Part shown: in pieces, positions 38,222 to 45,154 of the stretch
Layout: each line of letters starts with the position of its first letter
Numbering within the stretch: position 1 is the stretch's first letter
Assembly: GCF_000759435.1 (NCBI RefSeq)
Contig: NZ_JRJG01000019.1
Span: 1 to 59,188, forward strand
Direction: 5' to 3'
DNA: 59,188 bases
Origin: Hoeflea sp. BAL378
GTDB taxonomy: Bacteria > Pseudomonadota > Alphaproteobacteria > Rhizobiales > Rhizobiaceae
Made by a program: the position numbers and the translations under genes
Notes under the pieces: generated by a model
The model's database searches: none
Seen by the model: the letters and a program-made list of their open reading frames with translations, nothing else
Told to the model about the DNA's origin: nothing

Positions 38222-39330
38222 GGCCGCGCCTCCCCTTTCTTGAAGCGTTTTTCGATCTTCGTCACCGCGAAAGCCATGACGGCCAGCGCCACGCCGCCCA
38301 AAAACAGGAAGCCGAAGCTTCCGAGCAGCGATCCCAGCGTTTCGCCGACCACGTAGAGGGTCTCGCAGGCGAAGGCGAAATAGGCAAAGCGCCGCACCAG
38401 CCGGTTCTCGCCGCCGGCGACCGCGAGCACCGCCACGCTGACGACCAGGATGAAGGCGGCGAGCGCCATCTCGACGCCGAGTCCCGGATCGACGAGCGAC
38501 ACCTGGATCAGCCCCAGACCGGACAGCAGCATGACCGCGCCATAGGCCGACACCGCTCCATGCCGGGAGATGGTCCCCGTCAACGGAGACGGCGTGAAGG
38601 ATCCGGCGCCGAACGCGACGGCGCCGAGCGCGGCCAGAACATAGCCCGGCTCCAGCTCCGTCGTTTCGAAGATGACCCACATCACCCAGGAGATGAGCAG
38701 CAGGGCGCTCAGATGCCCGGCAATCGCCGAACGCGACCGCCAGGCCGCCACGCCCACGGCGAACGCCAGCGCCAGCACCGTGGCGTAGCTGGAGAGATCC
38801 TGCGGGTTGGTCCCGGACCCGGAGAACAGGTCCTGGACGGCAAGCAGATATCCAAATCCCAGGAGCCCGGCGCCGGCCGCGGCCATCGCCGAGGCGAAGG
38901 CGAACGACACCACCAGCGCGCCCACGGCCCAGGTCAGCATGAAACCCGTTTCGTCGCCGCTCAAATGATACATCTGCGCCACGAGCGCGATGCCCGCGCC
39001 ATAGCACAGAAGCGTGAACACCAGCGCCGCCTCGGCGACCCAGGGAGCACCCCTCCGCACCGCCACCGCGGCGGCGGCAAGACCGGCCATGAGGAGTATC
39101 AGCAGCGCGATTACCCGCGTGGCCCGCGGGATCACCTCCCAGTTGGCGGCGATCAGCGCGATCACCGCGGCGCCGAACAGCACCGCCGCAAGCACCGCCA
39201 GGACCGCGGACAGGCTGAACCCGGTGTACCGCCGGTCATGATCGGCCAGGAGCACCTGGGCCTGTCCCGGGGCCAGAAGCCCGCTGCGGGTCCACTGATC
39301 GAGCTCGCGGGACAAATACCTTCGTAGCAT
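38218..39330 (-). CDS. DUF2157 membrane protein
   Basis: Integral membrane protein of 370 residues. The cytoplasmic N terminus MLRRYLSRELDQWTRSGLL is the DUF2157 start, followed by about ten to twelve hydrophobic segments from residue 40 onward. The N-terminal domain covers about 1-150; the rest resembles the DUF4401-like half that often accompanies it (weak). Role unknown, perhaps membrane stress or envelope sensing. ATG at 39330 was chosen because it begins the family sequence; the frame extends upstream without similarity. First gene of a two-gene operon. Confidence 0.85.
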   Translation of the reverse strand: MLRRYLSRELDQWTRSGLLAPGQAQVLLADHDRRYTGFSLSAVLAVLAAVLFGAAVIALIAANWEVIPRATRVIALLILLMAGLAAAAVAVRRGAPWVAEAALVFTLLCYGAGIALVAQMYHLSGDETGFMLTWAVGALVVSFAFASAMAAAGAGLLGFGYLLAVQDLFSGSGTNPQDLSSYATVLALAFAVGVAAWRSRSAIAGHLSALLLISWVMWVIFETTELEPGYVLAALGAVAFGAGSFTPSPLTGTISRHGAVSAYGAVMLLSGLGLIQVSLVDPGLGVEMALAAFILVVSVAVLAVAGGENRLVRRFAYFAFACETLYVVGETLGSLLGSFGFLFLGGVALAVMAFAVTKIEKRFKKGEARP

Positions 39331-39507
39331 CGGGCGATTCCTTCGTTCGCGGCGTCCGCACCGGAGCCTACACCAACCGCAAATCCGCACAATGAGCGTG
39401 GAAATGGCACTGTGCCTGTTTTATATGTGAGCCCTGCACAGCTTTGAGGCAAAAGCCACCGGATCACCCCTTAGCCATGCAATTTTGGAATGGCTTCCAT
39501 GAGTTTA

Positions 39508-39541
39508 TTGCACTGCACAAATCGATTGAATGCCCCTATAT
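39508..39541 (+). promoter_or_regulatory. promoter of DUF1127 gene 1 with LysR-type box
   Basis: A 34-base element TTGCACTGCACAAA-N13-CCTATAT, ending 61 bases before the ATG at 39603. The first 13 bases fit a T-N11-A LysR-type binding motif with partial dyad symmetry (TTG...CAA), and CTATAT is a likely -10. The same element with the same spacing occurs upstream of the two other DUF1127 genes. Confidence 0.65.
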
Positions 39542-39602
39542 TCAAAACATCGGAACGCCACGGTGGTGAGCCGAAAAACAGCGGGACTGAAGGAGATAGA
39601 CC

Positions 39603-39743
39603 ATGAAACTGATCCGCTCCTACGCCAGCTGGCGGAAATACCGCGAAACCTGCGTCGAGCTGAACAGGCTCTCGGAACGTGAGTTGAGCGACATCGGCAT
39701 GTCAAGGGGCGATATTCCACTCGCCGCACGGCGCGCCCTGTAA
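39603..39743 (+). CDS. DUF1127 family mini-protein 1
   Basis: Basic protein of 46 residues, MKLIRSYASWRKYRETCVEL at its start, with the DUF1127 core RLSERELSDIGMSRGDI. Members are short helical arginine-rich proteins found across alpha- and gammaproteobacteria; those in Agrobacterium and Rhodobacter affect RNA turnover, phosphate and stress responses (family knowledge). ATG at 39603 follows GGAGATAG. The gene lies behind the LysR-box promoter and directly upstream of a three-hairpin small RNA, with which it is probably co-transcribed. It is too short for most automatic ORF lists. Confidence 0.9.
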   Translation: MKLIRSYASWRKYRETCVELNRLSERELSDIGMSRGDIPLAARRAL

Positions 39744-39758
39744 GAGTTTTACGAATTC

Positions 39759-39880
39759 GGAGCGGCCTCCTCCTCCTCCCAAAGCCGCTTCGATGTGACT
39801 GACGTTCATCCTCCTCCCGAGCGTCAGTCTCCCAAAATGGCGCCCACCGGATCCTCCTCCCCCGGTGGGCGTTATTTTTT
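39759..39880 (+). ncRNA. CcsR/cuckoo-like small RNA, three hairpins with CCTCCTCC loops
   Basis: Directly 3' of DUF1127 gene 1 there are three consecutive stem-loops, each exposing a CCTCCTCC anti-Shine-Dalgarno motif. Hairpin 1 has arms 39759-39766 and 39784-39791; hairpin 2 has arms 39797-39807 and 39819-39829 (11 pairs); hairpin 3 has arms 39841-39850 and 39862-39871 (10 pairs) and ends in TTATTTTTT, so it doubles as terminator. DUF1127 gene plus CCUCCUCCC hairpins is the layout of the CcsR RNAs of Rhodobacter and the cuckoo family of alphaproteobacteria. Transcription from the promoter at 39508 and processing from the mRNA 3' part are inferred. Confidence 0.8.
39841..39880 (+). terminator. 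rho-independent terminator (third hairpin of the small RNA)
   Basis: Ten-pair stem CGCCCACCGG / CCGGTGGGCG with loop ATCCTCCTCCC followed by TTATTTTTT. It ends the DUF1127 gene 1 / small RNA transcript. Confidence 0.85.
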
Positions 39881-40041
39881 GTCCGGACGCCAGGTCCGGC
39901 CCCCTTCCCCACCCCTTCTCTTCCGAAGAATCTGTCCCTCGCCGAAACATGGCCGGCTGAGGGCTTCATTACGGCTTAACCTTTATGAACAAGGTTTTGT
40001 TAAGACGCATTGCAGAAACCGCATGGCACCTTTGCGTTATC

Positions 40042-40075
40042 TTGCACTGCACAAAACGACCTGACGCTCCTATAT
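40042..40075 (+). promoter_or_regulatory. promoter of DUF1127 gene 2 with LysR-type box
   Basis: TTGCACTGCACAAA-N13-CCTATAT, identical in the conserved parts and in spacing to the promoter at 39508. It ends 54 bases before the ATG at 40130. Confidence 0.65.
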
Positions 40076-40129
40076 CAAGGTCAACAAACACGGGGCTGAT
40101 TTGCAGCCCAAATCGAAAGGAAGAAGACC

Positions 40130-40273
40130 ATGAATATCCGCAAGGCCTACAAAGACTGGCGCGATTATCGCAACACAGTCAACGAACTGTCCCGCATGTC
40201 CGAACGCGAACTCAACGACCTCGGCATCTCCCGCGGCGACATCCCCTTCGTGGCCCGCCGTCCCGGCCACTGA
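40130..40273 (+). CDS. DUF1127 family mini-protein 2
   Basis: Basic protein of 47 residues starting MNIRKAYKDWRDYRNTVNEL with core MSERELNDLGISRGDIPFVA. It is clearly a paralogue of the 46-residue protein at 39603: same length, same RExxxxLxRxSERELxDxGxSRGDIP pattern. ATG at 40130 follows GAAAGGAAGAAG. It is followed by its own terminator and not by CCTCCTCC hairpins. Function as for the family; redundancy with genes 1 and 3 is likely. Confidence 0.9.
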   Translation: MNIRKAYKDWRDYRNTVNELSRMSERELNDLGISRGDIPFVARRPGH

Positions 40274-40315
40274 AGACTGACATTTCTGCCCGGCGCGAGC
40301 CGGTTAGATCAAACG

Positions 40316-40347
40316 GCGCCCTGGAGACAGGGCGCTGTTTCTGTTTA
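40316..40347 (+). terminator. rho-independent terminator of DUF1127 gene 2
   Basis: Eight-pair stem GCGCCCTG / CAGGGCGC with loop GAGA, followed by TGTTTCTGTTTA. It lies 43 bases after the stop codon at 40273. Confidence 0.75.
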
Positions 40348-40485
40348 TGCCCCCGCCAAACCGTTGAAACGGATCGCAGTCTGGAAGCAGGCGCAGCCGC
40401 CTCGCTGCCTGAATTTTCGGCAGGCCTGCGAATTGCCCCGCCCGTTAACCAGCCATTCCGGCCATGCATGCCTGACTTGTGATTA

Positions 40486-40519
40486 TTGCGCTGCACAAAT
40501 CGACAGCAAACGCCTATAT
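40486..40519 (+). promoter_or_regulatory. promoter of DUF1127 gene 3 with LysR-type box
   Basis: TTGCGCTGCACAAA-N13-CCTATAT, one difference in the box from the two upstream copies and the same 34-base length. It ends 66 bases before the ATG at 40586. The rest of the 312-bp gap after gene 2 holds no ORF that I can support. Confidence 0.65.
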
Positions 40520-40585
40520 GACGGGCATCAGATTGATCACAACTTATTCAGCGCCCCAGGGGGGCGCCTACACGAGGAGACCGCC

Positions 40586-40732
40586 ATGAAAATTCTCAGC
40601 AGAGCACGCAGCTGGATGAAAACCCGCCAGACCGCTCAGGAACTCGCCAACCTGTCCAACGAAACGCTCGCCGACATCGGCCTGACCCGTTTCGACATCG
40701 ACAACGTGGCTCGCGGCATTCGCACCCGCTAA
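40586..40732 (+). CDS. DUF1127 family mini-protein 3
   Basis: Basic protein of 48 residues starting MKILSRARSWMKTRQTAQEL with the more divergent core NLSNETLADIGLTRFDIDNV. It belongs to the same DUF1127 family but to a different branch than the two upstream copies, as the SERExL and SRGDIP motifs are replaced by SNETL and TRFDID. ATG at 40586 follows GAGGAGACC. Same promoter type as the other two, and a strong terminator after the stop. Confidence 0.9.
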   Translation: MKILSRARSWMKTRQTAQELANLSNETLADIGLTRFDIDNVARGIRTR

Positions 40733-40755
40733 GGGCCTTCGACATGACCGTTCGT

Positions 40756-40787
40756 AACGGCGTCCGCTTGGACGCCGTTTTCGTTTG
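40756..40787 (+). terminator. rho-independent terminator of DUF1127 gene 3
   Basis: Ten-pair stem AACGGCGTCC / GGACGCCGTT with loop GCTT, followed by TTCGTTTG. It lies 23 bases after the stop codon. Confidence 0.8.
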
Positions 40788-40845
40788 TGCGGGCTGCGGC
40801 ACAAACATCTTTGAGACCGGACCGCGTCCGTGGTAAACGGGCGCC

Positions 40846-42282
40846 ATGACCAAGCCTAGCTCTTCCCCATCCCCCATCCATGTCATCGGCGGCGGCCTGG
40901 CCGGATCCGAAGCCGCCTGGCAGATCGCCCGGCGCGGCCTGCCCGTGGTGCTGCACGAGATGCGGCCGGTGCGCGGCACCGACGCCCACAAGACCGACAG
41001 CCTGGCCGAGCTCGTCTGCTCCAATTCCTTCCGATCCGATGACGCGGAAAACAACGCCGTCGGCGTCATCCATGCCGAGATGCGGCTCGCGGACTCGCTG
41101 ATCATGGCCTGCGCCGACCGAAACCAGGTGCCCGCCGGCGGCGCGCTCGCCGTCGACCGGGAAGGCTTTGCCCAGGCCGTCACCGACGCCATCGCCGCCG
41201 AGCCGCTGATCGAGGTCGCGCGCGAGGAGATCACCGGCCTGCCGCCCGCCGACTGGGACCAGACCATCATCGCCACCGGCCCGCTCACGGCGCCGGCGCT
41301 CGCCGAGGCGATCAGCGCCGAGACCGGCCAGGATGCGCTGGCCTTCTTCGACGCCATCGCACCCATCATCCACACCGATTCGATCGACATGTCGGTCTGC
41401 TGGTTCCAGTCGCGCTACGACAAGGTCGGTCCCGGCGGCACCGGCAAGGACTACATCAACTGCCCGATGGACAAGGACCAGTACGAGGCCTTCGTCGACG
41501 CGCTGGTGGCCGGCGACACCACCGGCTTCAAGGAATGGGAAGGCACGCCCTATTTCGACGGCTGCCTGCCGATCGAGATCATGGCCGAGCGCGGACGCGA
41601 GACGCTGCGCCACGGCCCGATGAAGCCGATGGGCCTGACCAATGCCCACAAGCCCGACGTCAAGGCCTATGCGGTGGTGCAGTTGCGCCAAGACAATGCG
41701 CTGGGCACGCTGTACAACATGGTCGGATTCCAGACCAAGCTGAAATACGGCGCCCAGGCCGAGATCTTCCGGCTGATTCCAGGCCTCGAGAACGCCGAAT
41801 TCGCCCGGCTCGGCGGCCTGCACCGCAACACCTATCTCAATTCGCCGCTGCTGCTCGACGGAACGCTGCAGCTCAAGTCCCGCCCGGGGCTGAGATTCGC
41901 CGGACAGATCACCGGCTGCGAAGGCTATGTCGAAAGCGCGGCGATGGGCCTGCTCGCCGGACGCTTCGCCGCCGCCGAGCGCCTGGGCGAGGATCTCGCG
42001 CCGCCGCCGCAAACATCGGCCTTCGGCGCGCTGCTCAACCACATCACCGGCGGCCACATCCTCAGCGACGACGAGCCCGGCAAGCGTTCGTTCCAGCCGA
42101 TGAACGTGAATTTCGGCCTGTTTCCGCCGCTCGACCCCGGCGCGATCCTCCGCCCCGAGGGCGGTGGCCGGTTCCGCGGCAAGGACAAGGCCAAGGCCAA
42201 GAAACAGGCGATGGCCCGCCGCGCGCTCCAGGACTTCGCCGCATGGCTTGAAGGCACGAGCGTCCGGCAGGCCGCCGAGTAA
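40846..42282 (+). CDS. trmFO: FADH2/methylene-THF-dependent tRNA m5U54 methyltransferase
   Basis: Flavoprotein of 478 residues that methylates U54 in the T loop of tRNAs with methylene-tetrahydrofolate as carbon donor. The FAD motif is [14 protein letters not shown] (about 13-26), followed by [17 protein letters not shown] and the characteristic [19 protein letters not shown]. Catalytic cysteines of the family lie in LVCSNSF and further in the [14 protein letters not shown] segment (about 365-378). ATG at 40846. It is convergent with the sterol desaturase-like gene, 34 bases apart. Confidence 0.95.
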   Translation: MTKPSSSPSPIHVIGGGLAGSEAAWQIARRGLPVVLHEMRPVRGTDAHKTDSLAELVCSNSFRSDDAENNAVGVIHAEMRLADSLIMACADRNQVPAGGALAVDREGFAQAVTDAIAAEPLIEVAREEITGLPPADWDQTIIATGPLTAPALAEAISAETGQDALAFFDAIAPIIHTDSIDMSVCWFQSRYDKVGPGGTGKDYINCPMDKDQYEAFVDALVAGDTTGFKEWEGTPYFDGCLPIEIMAERGRETLRHGPMKPMGLTNAHKPDVKAYAVVQLRQDNALGTLYNMVGFQTKLKYGAQAEIFRLIPGLENAEFARLGGLHRNTYLNSPLLLDGTLQLKSRPGLRFAGQITGCEGYVESAAMGLLAGRFAAAERLGEDLAPPPQTSAFGALLNHITGGHILSDDEPGKRSFQPMNVNFGLFPPLDPGAILRPEGGGRFRGKDKAKAKKQAMARRALQDFAAWLEGTSVRQAAE

Positions 42283-42290
42283 CTGCCGGC

Positions 42291-42322
42291 GTCTATTCGT
42301 CTATTCGTCTATTCGTCTATTC
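42291..42322. repeat. four tandem copies of an 8-bp unit (GTCTATTC)
   Basis: GTCTATTC is repeated four times without change between the convergent genes trmFO and the sterol desaturase-like gene. The last copy contains the stop codon and the final Glu codon of the desaturase gene on the minus strand. Perfect short tandem repeats of this kind can change copy number by slippage. Confidence 0.9.
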
Positions 42323-43294
42323 CGCCGCAGCCACCGGTGCGTGGCCTGGCACGGGCGTTCCCGCGCCCGGCAGGCCGGGCATTCCGGCCGATTCTGGATG
42401 TTTGGCGACGTAATCTGCCTTAAGCTCCTCCGATCCCTTGCGCGACCCGTCATGGCTCCAGCCCGGCGGGGCGAACAGATAGGCGAGCCGCTCGGTGATG
42501 GTCAGGCCCGGCTGAAACGCATCGCGGAACATGTCGGTCCACTCGTGAAACGCCACCTTGACCGGATTGAAGCTGCCGATGTTCTTGACGATGCCGTAGC
42601 GCGGCATGTCCTCGTCGAGCTCGGGCACGAAGCTGCCGAACATCCTGTCCCAGATGATCAGCGTGCCGGCATAGTTGGAATCGAGATAGCGCGGGTTGGT
42701 AGCGTGGTGCACCCGGTGGTGCGAAGGCGTGTTGAAGATCCATTCGATCGGCTTCCACATCCGGCCGATCGCCTCGGTGTGAATCCAGAACTGGTAGACC
42801 AGGTTGAGCCCGCCGACGAACAGCAGCAGAACCGGATGGAAGCCGATCAGCGCCAGCGGAATGCGCAGGATGAACATGCCGGTGAAGGTGCCGGTCCAGC
42901 TCTGTCTCAGCGCGGTCGACAGGTTGTAGTGCTGCGAGGAATGGTGGTTGACGTGCTCGGCCCACACCCAGCGGCAGCGGTGGGCGATGCGGTGGTACCA
43001 GTAATAGCGCAGATCATCGAGGATGAAGCAGAGCGCGATGGCCCACCAGGACGTGCCGAAATCATAGATCCGGAACTGCCAGGCCCACATCAGCACGCCG
43101 AACGCCACGAAGCCCAGAAGCAGGCCGGACACCACATTGCCCACGCCCATCATCAGCGAGGTCGCGGTATCGCGCGTCTCGTAGTCGCCACGGCCCTTGA
43201 AGTAGCGGATGACGAACAGCTCGAGCAGGATCGCGATCACGAAGAACGGGATCGCCATCTGCGTCACATCCGGAAAATCCTTGAGATCAGGCAT
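42317..43294 (-). CDS. sterol desaturase/fatty acid hydroxylase family membrane protein
   Basis: Integral membrane di-iron enzyme of 325 residues. Four or more hydrophobic segments are visible (about 12-30, 48-72, 82-94, 135-168). The histidine boxes are complete: HRIAH (101-105), HVNHH (114-118), an isolated His in WIHTE (about 171) and HHRVHH (192-197). It would hydroxylate or desaturate a lipid; the substrate is unknown. ATG at 43294 has a GGAGGAGGGG site just upstream. It overlaps by 8 bases the stop of the small membrane protein gene upstream, so they form an operon. Confidence 0.9.
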   Translation of the reverse strand: MPDLKDFPDVTQMAIPFFVIAILLELFVIRYFKGRGDYETRDTATSLMMGVGNVVSGLLLGFVAFGVLMWAWQFRIYDFGTSWWAIALCFILDDLRYYWYHRIAHRCRWVWAEHVNHHSSQHYNLSTALRQSWTGTFTGMFILRIPLALIGFHPVLLLFVGGLNLVYQFWIHTEAIGRMWKPIEWIFNTPSHHRVHHATNPRYLDSNYAGTLIIWDRMFGSFVPELDEDMPRYGIVKNIGSFNPVKVAFHEWTDMFRDAFQPGLTITERLAYLFAPPGWSHDGSRKGSEELKADYVAKHPESAGMPGLPGAGTPVPGHAPVAAAE

Positions 43295-43745
43295 GGTCCC
43301 CTCCTCCGGCCCCGCCGAATTGCGGGCTCGCCAGCACGAAGCTGCCGCACAGCCACAGCGACACTTCGGCGGCCTCCTCGCTGTTCTGGAACACGTATTC
43401 TCCGCCCTTGAGGGTGGAATCATGGAATTTGATCTTCAGTCCCGGCTGGCCCTCGAGCGGCGTCACCGAGGCCGTGCCCGGCAGGATCAGCCGCGCCACG
43501 TAGTGGCGCCCCATGGTCTGCAGAAAACCGACCTTGCCGTCCGCCAGCCTGAGGAAGCAGGCCTTTGCATCACGGGTCATCGTCACCGAGCGGATCGCCT
43601 CGTCGGGAAAGGCGCGGGCGAACTCCACGATGGCTTCGCCCGGGTCGCGCGTATCCGTCTGACGTGATCCGCCGGTGAAATGCACGGCCGCAATCACCAT
43701 CAGCACGCCGAAGGCGACCACCACAACCAAAACACCAAGACTCAT
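43287..43745 (-). CDS. membrane-anchored protein, unknown function
   Basis: Protein of 152 residues with an N-terminal membrane anchor (MSLGVLVVVVAFGVLMVIAA) and a soluble, probably periplasmic domain (about 25-150). No known domain recognised. ATG at 43745 is preceded by GGAGGGAG. Its last 8 bases overlap the sterol desaturase-like gene, so it may be a partner of that enzyme (inference). Confidence 0.65.
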   Translation of the reverse strand: MSLGVLVVVVAFGVLMVIAAVHFTGGSRQTDTRDPGEAIVEFARAFPDEAIRSVTMTRDAKACFLRLADGKVGFLQTMGRHYVARLILPGTASVTPLEGQPGLKIKFHDSTLKGGEYVFQNSEEAAEVSLWLCGSFVLASPQFGGAGGGDHA

Positions 43746-43883
43746 GTTCTCCCTCCGCATTGACGCAGCTCCCGGTCGCGTCAACGCGTCCGACTATGCC
43801 GTGCCTCAAATCGTTCTGCAAGCCGTGGCGATGACGGATCCCGCAGGCCCGCGCGGCGGCGCCCGCCGCCAGACCAGGAGTGA

Positions 43884-44768
43884 TCAGAGCCGGCCGCGCC
43901 GCGCGGCCTGCCACAGGCGCCATTGCCTGCGCCATTGCGGCGGCTGAAGCGGGATCGTAAGACTGTCCGCGCCGCGTTGTTCGGCGCGCGCCAGAACCGG
44001 CTCGACCAGCGCAACCGGCAGATAGGCGGGAAACAGGTGGCCCGGCAGGTGCGCCAGCGCCGCCTTCGCCTTGTCGAGATGCTCCCGTCCGATTCCCGCA
44101 AAGGCCCGCACGGCGTTTGTGAGCGCCGGTTTGTTCTCACCCCCCAGAAACCTGTCGCGGTCGAGCCCGGTCGCAGCCAGCAGATCGCCCGGCACGAACA
44201 CCTGCCCCCGCGCCCGGGTGATCGGCAGCAGCATCAGATGCCCCGCCACCGCCTGGGCCACGCCGGCATGACCGCTGGCGGTGGCCGTCTCCGCGGCGAT
44301 GGCCGGATCGAGGAGGAAGGCCGACATCTGCAGCAAGGCCGAAGCGGTTTCGCCGGCATAGCCTTCATAGCTCAGCCGGTCGGGCATCGGGTCGTCATAG
44401 AGATCGAAGGTCCGCGCCTCGCACATGGCAATCAGCGGCGCCGTCGGCAGGGCGCGGCGCCCGATCACCGATCCCAACGCGGAGGCCAGCGGATGGCCCG
44501 ACGCCTCGCCGCCGCGGTCGCCCGAAAGCACCTCGCGCCACCATTGCAGCCGGATCTCGCCCGGCATCGGGTCGCGCACCCGGTCGCGGATCGCAGCGAT
44601 CTCGGCATTGAACAGCATCAGCACCAGCAGGTCGTCGCGCGCCGCCTCCGGCATCAGCAGCAGCGCCAGGTAGCGGTCGATGTCGGCCGCGCGGAGATCG
44701 GCCAGCATCTGCCGGCGCGCCGCCGGCGAAAGGGCGCCCGATGGACCTGGCCCGGTCACCGGGATCAA
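43884..44768 (-). CDS. squalene/phytoene synthase family protein (NDUFAF6-like)
   Basis: Helical protein of 294 residues of the squalene/phytoene synthase superfamily. Conserved segments include RYLALLLMPEAARDDLLVLMLFNAEIAAI, RLQWWREVL and the SYEGYAGETAS region; the paired Asp-rich motifs of true prenyl synthases are only partly kept. This fits the branch that includes the mitochondrial complex I assembly factor NDUFAF6, so a non-catalytic role is possible. No carotenoid gene is nearby. Its ATG overlaps the stop of the Mth938-like gene (44765-44768), so it is co-translated at the end of the secDF operon. Confidence 0.85.
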   Translation of the reverse strand: MIPVTGPGPSGALSPAARRQMLADLRAADIDRYLALLLMPEAARDDLLVLMLFNAEIAAIRDRVRDPMPGEIRLQWWREVLSGDRGGEASGHPLASALGSVIGRRALPTAPLIAMCEARTFDLYDDPMPDRLSYEGYAGETASALLQMSAFLLDPAIAAETATASGHAGVAQAVAGHLMLLPITRARGQVFVPGDLLAATGLDRDRFLGGENKPALTNAVRAFAGIGREHLDKAKAALAHLPGHLFPAYLPVALVEPVLARAEQRGADSLTIPLQPPQWRRQWRLWQAARRGRL

Positions 44769-45151
44769 ACGGCGATCAGCGCGGCGGCGACCGCACGTGA
44801 TTCGGCGAGCATCACATTGTAGGTCCGCACCGCCGCCCCCGTGCTCATCGGGTCGGAGGAGACATTGGCGGCGCGCAAAGCCGCCCTGAGGTCGGCGGGC
44901 AGCGGCCGGATCGACAGGCCGGTTCCCACCAGCAGGAATTCGATCTCCCCGGTTTCCGCCATCACCTTGTCAAACAGCGCGGGCGTCAGCGCGGCCTCCT
45001 CGCCCGCCGCCCAGCCGTAAATGCCGGACGGCAGGCAGAGGATCGATCCGCGATGCGACATGTCGGCGAACCGGAATCCGCCATTGCCATAGGCCTCGAT
45101 CGGCGCGCGGCCCGGAAAATGCGCCTCGCGGATCTCGATTCCACGCGCCAC
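44765..45151 (-). CDS. Mth938-like/DUF498 protein (NDUFAF3-like)
   Basis: Protein of 128 residues of the Mth938 (DUF498) family, homologous to the mitochondrial complex I assembly factor NDUFAF3. Family segments are IEAYGNGGFRFADMSHRGS, LCLPSGIYGW, LLVGTG, LSIRPLPADLRAALRAA and MSTGAAVRTYNVMLAE. The start is GTG at 45151, three bases after the secDF stop codon, so it is read from the secDF message. The gene order secDF-DUF498-NDUFAF6-like is conserved in Rhizobiales. Confidence 0.9.
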   Translation of the reverse strand: MARGIEIREAHFPGRAPIEAYGNGGFRFADMSHRGSILCLPSGIYGWAAGEEAALTPALFDKVMAETGEIEFLLVGTGLSIRPLPADLRAALRAANVSSDPMSTGAAVRTYNVMLAESRAVAAALIAV

Positions 45152-45154
45152 CGG

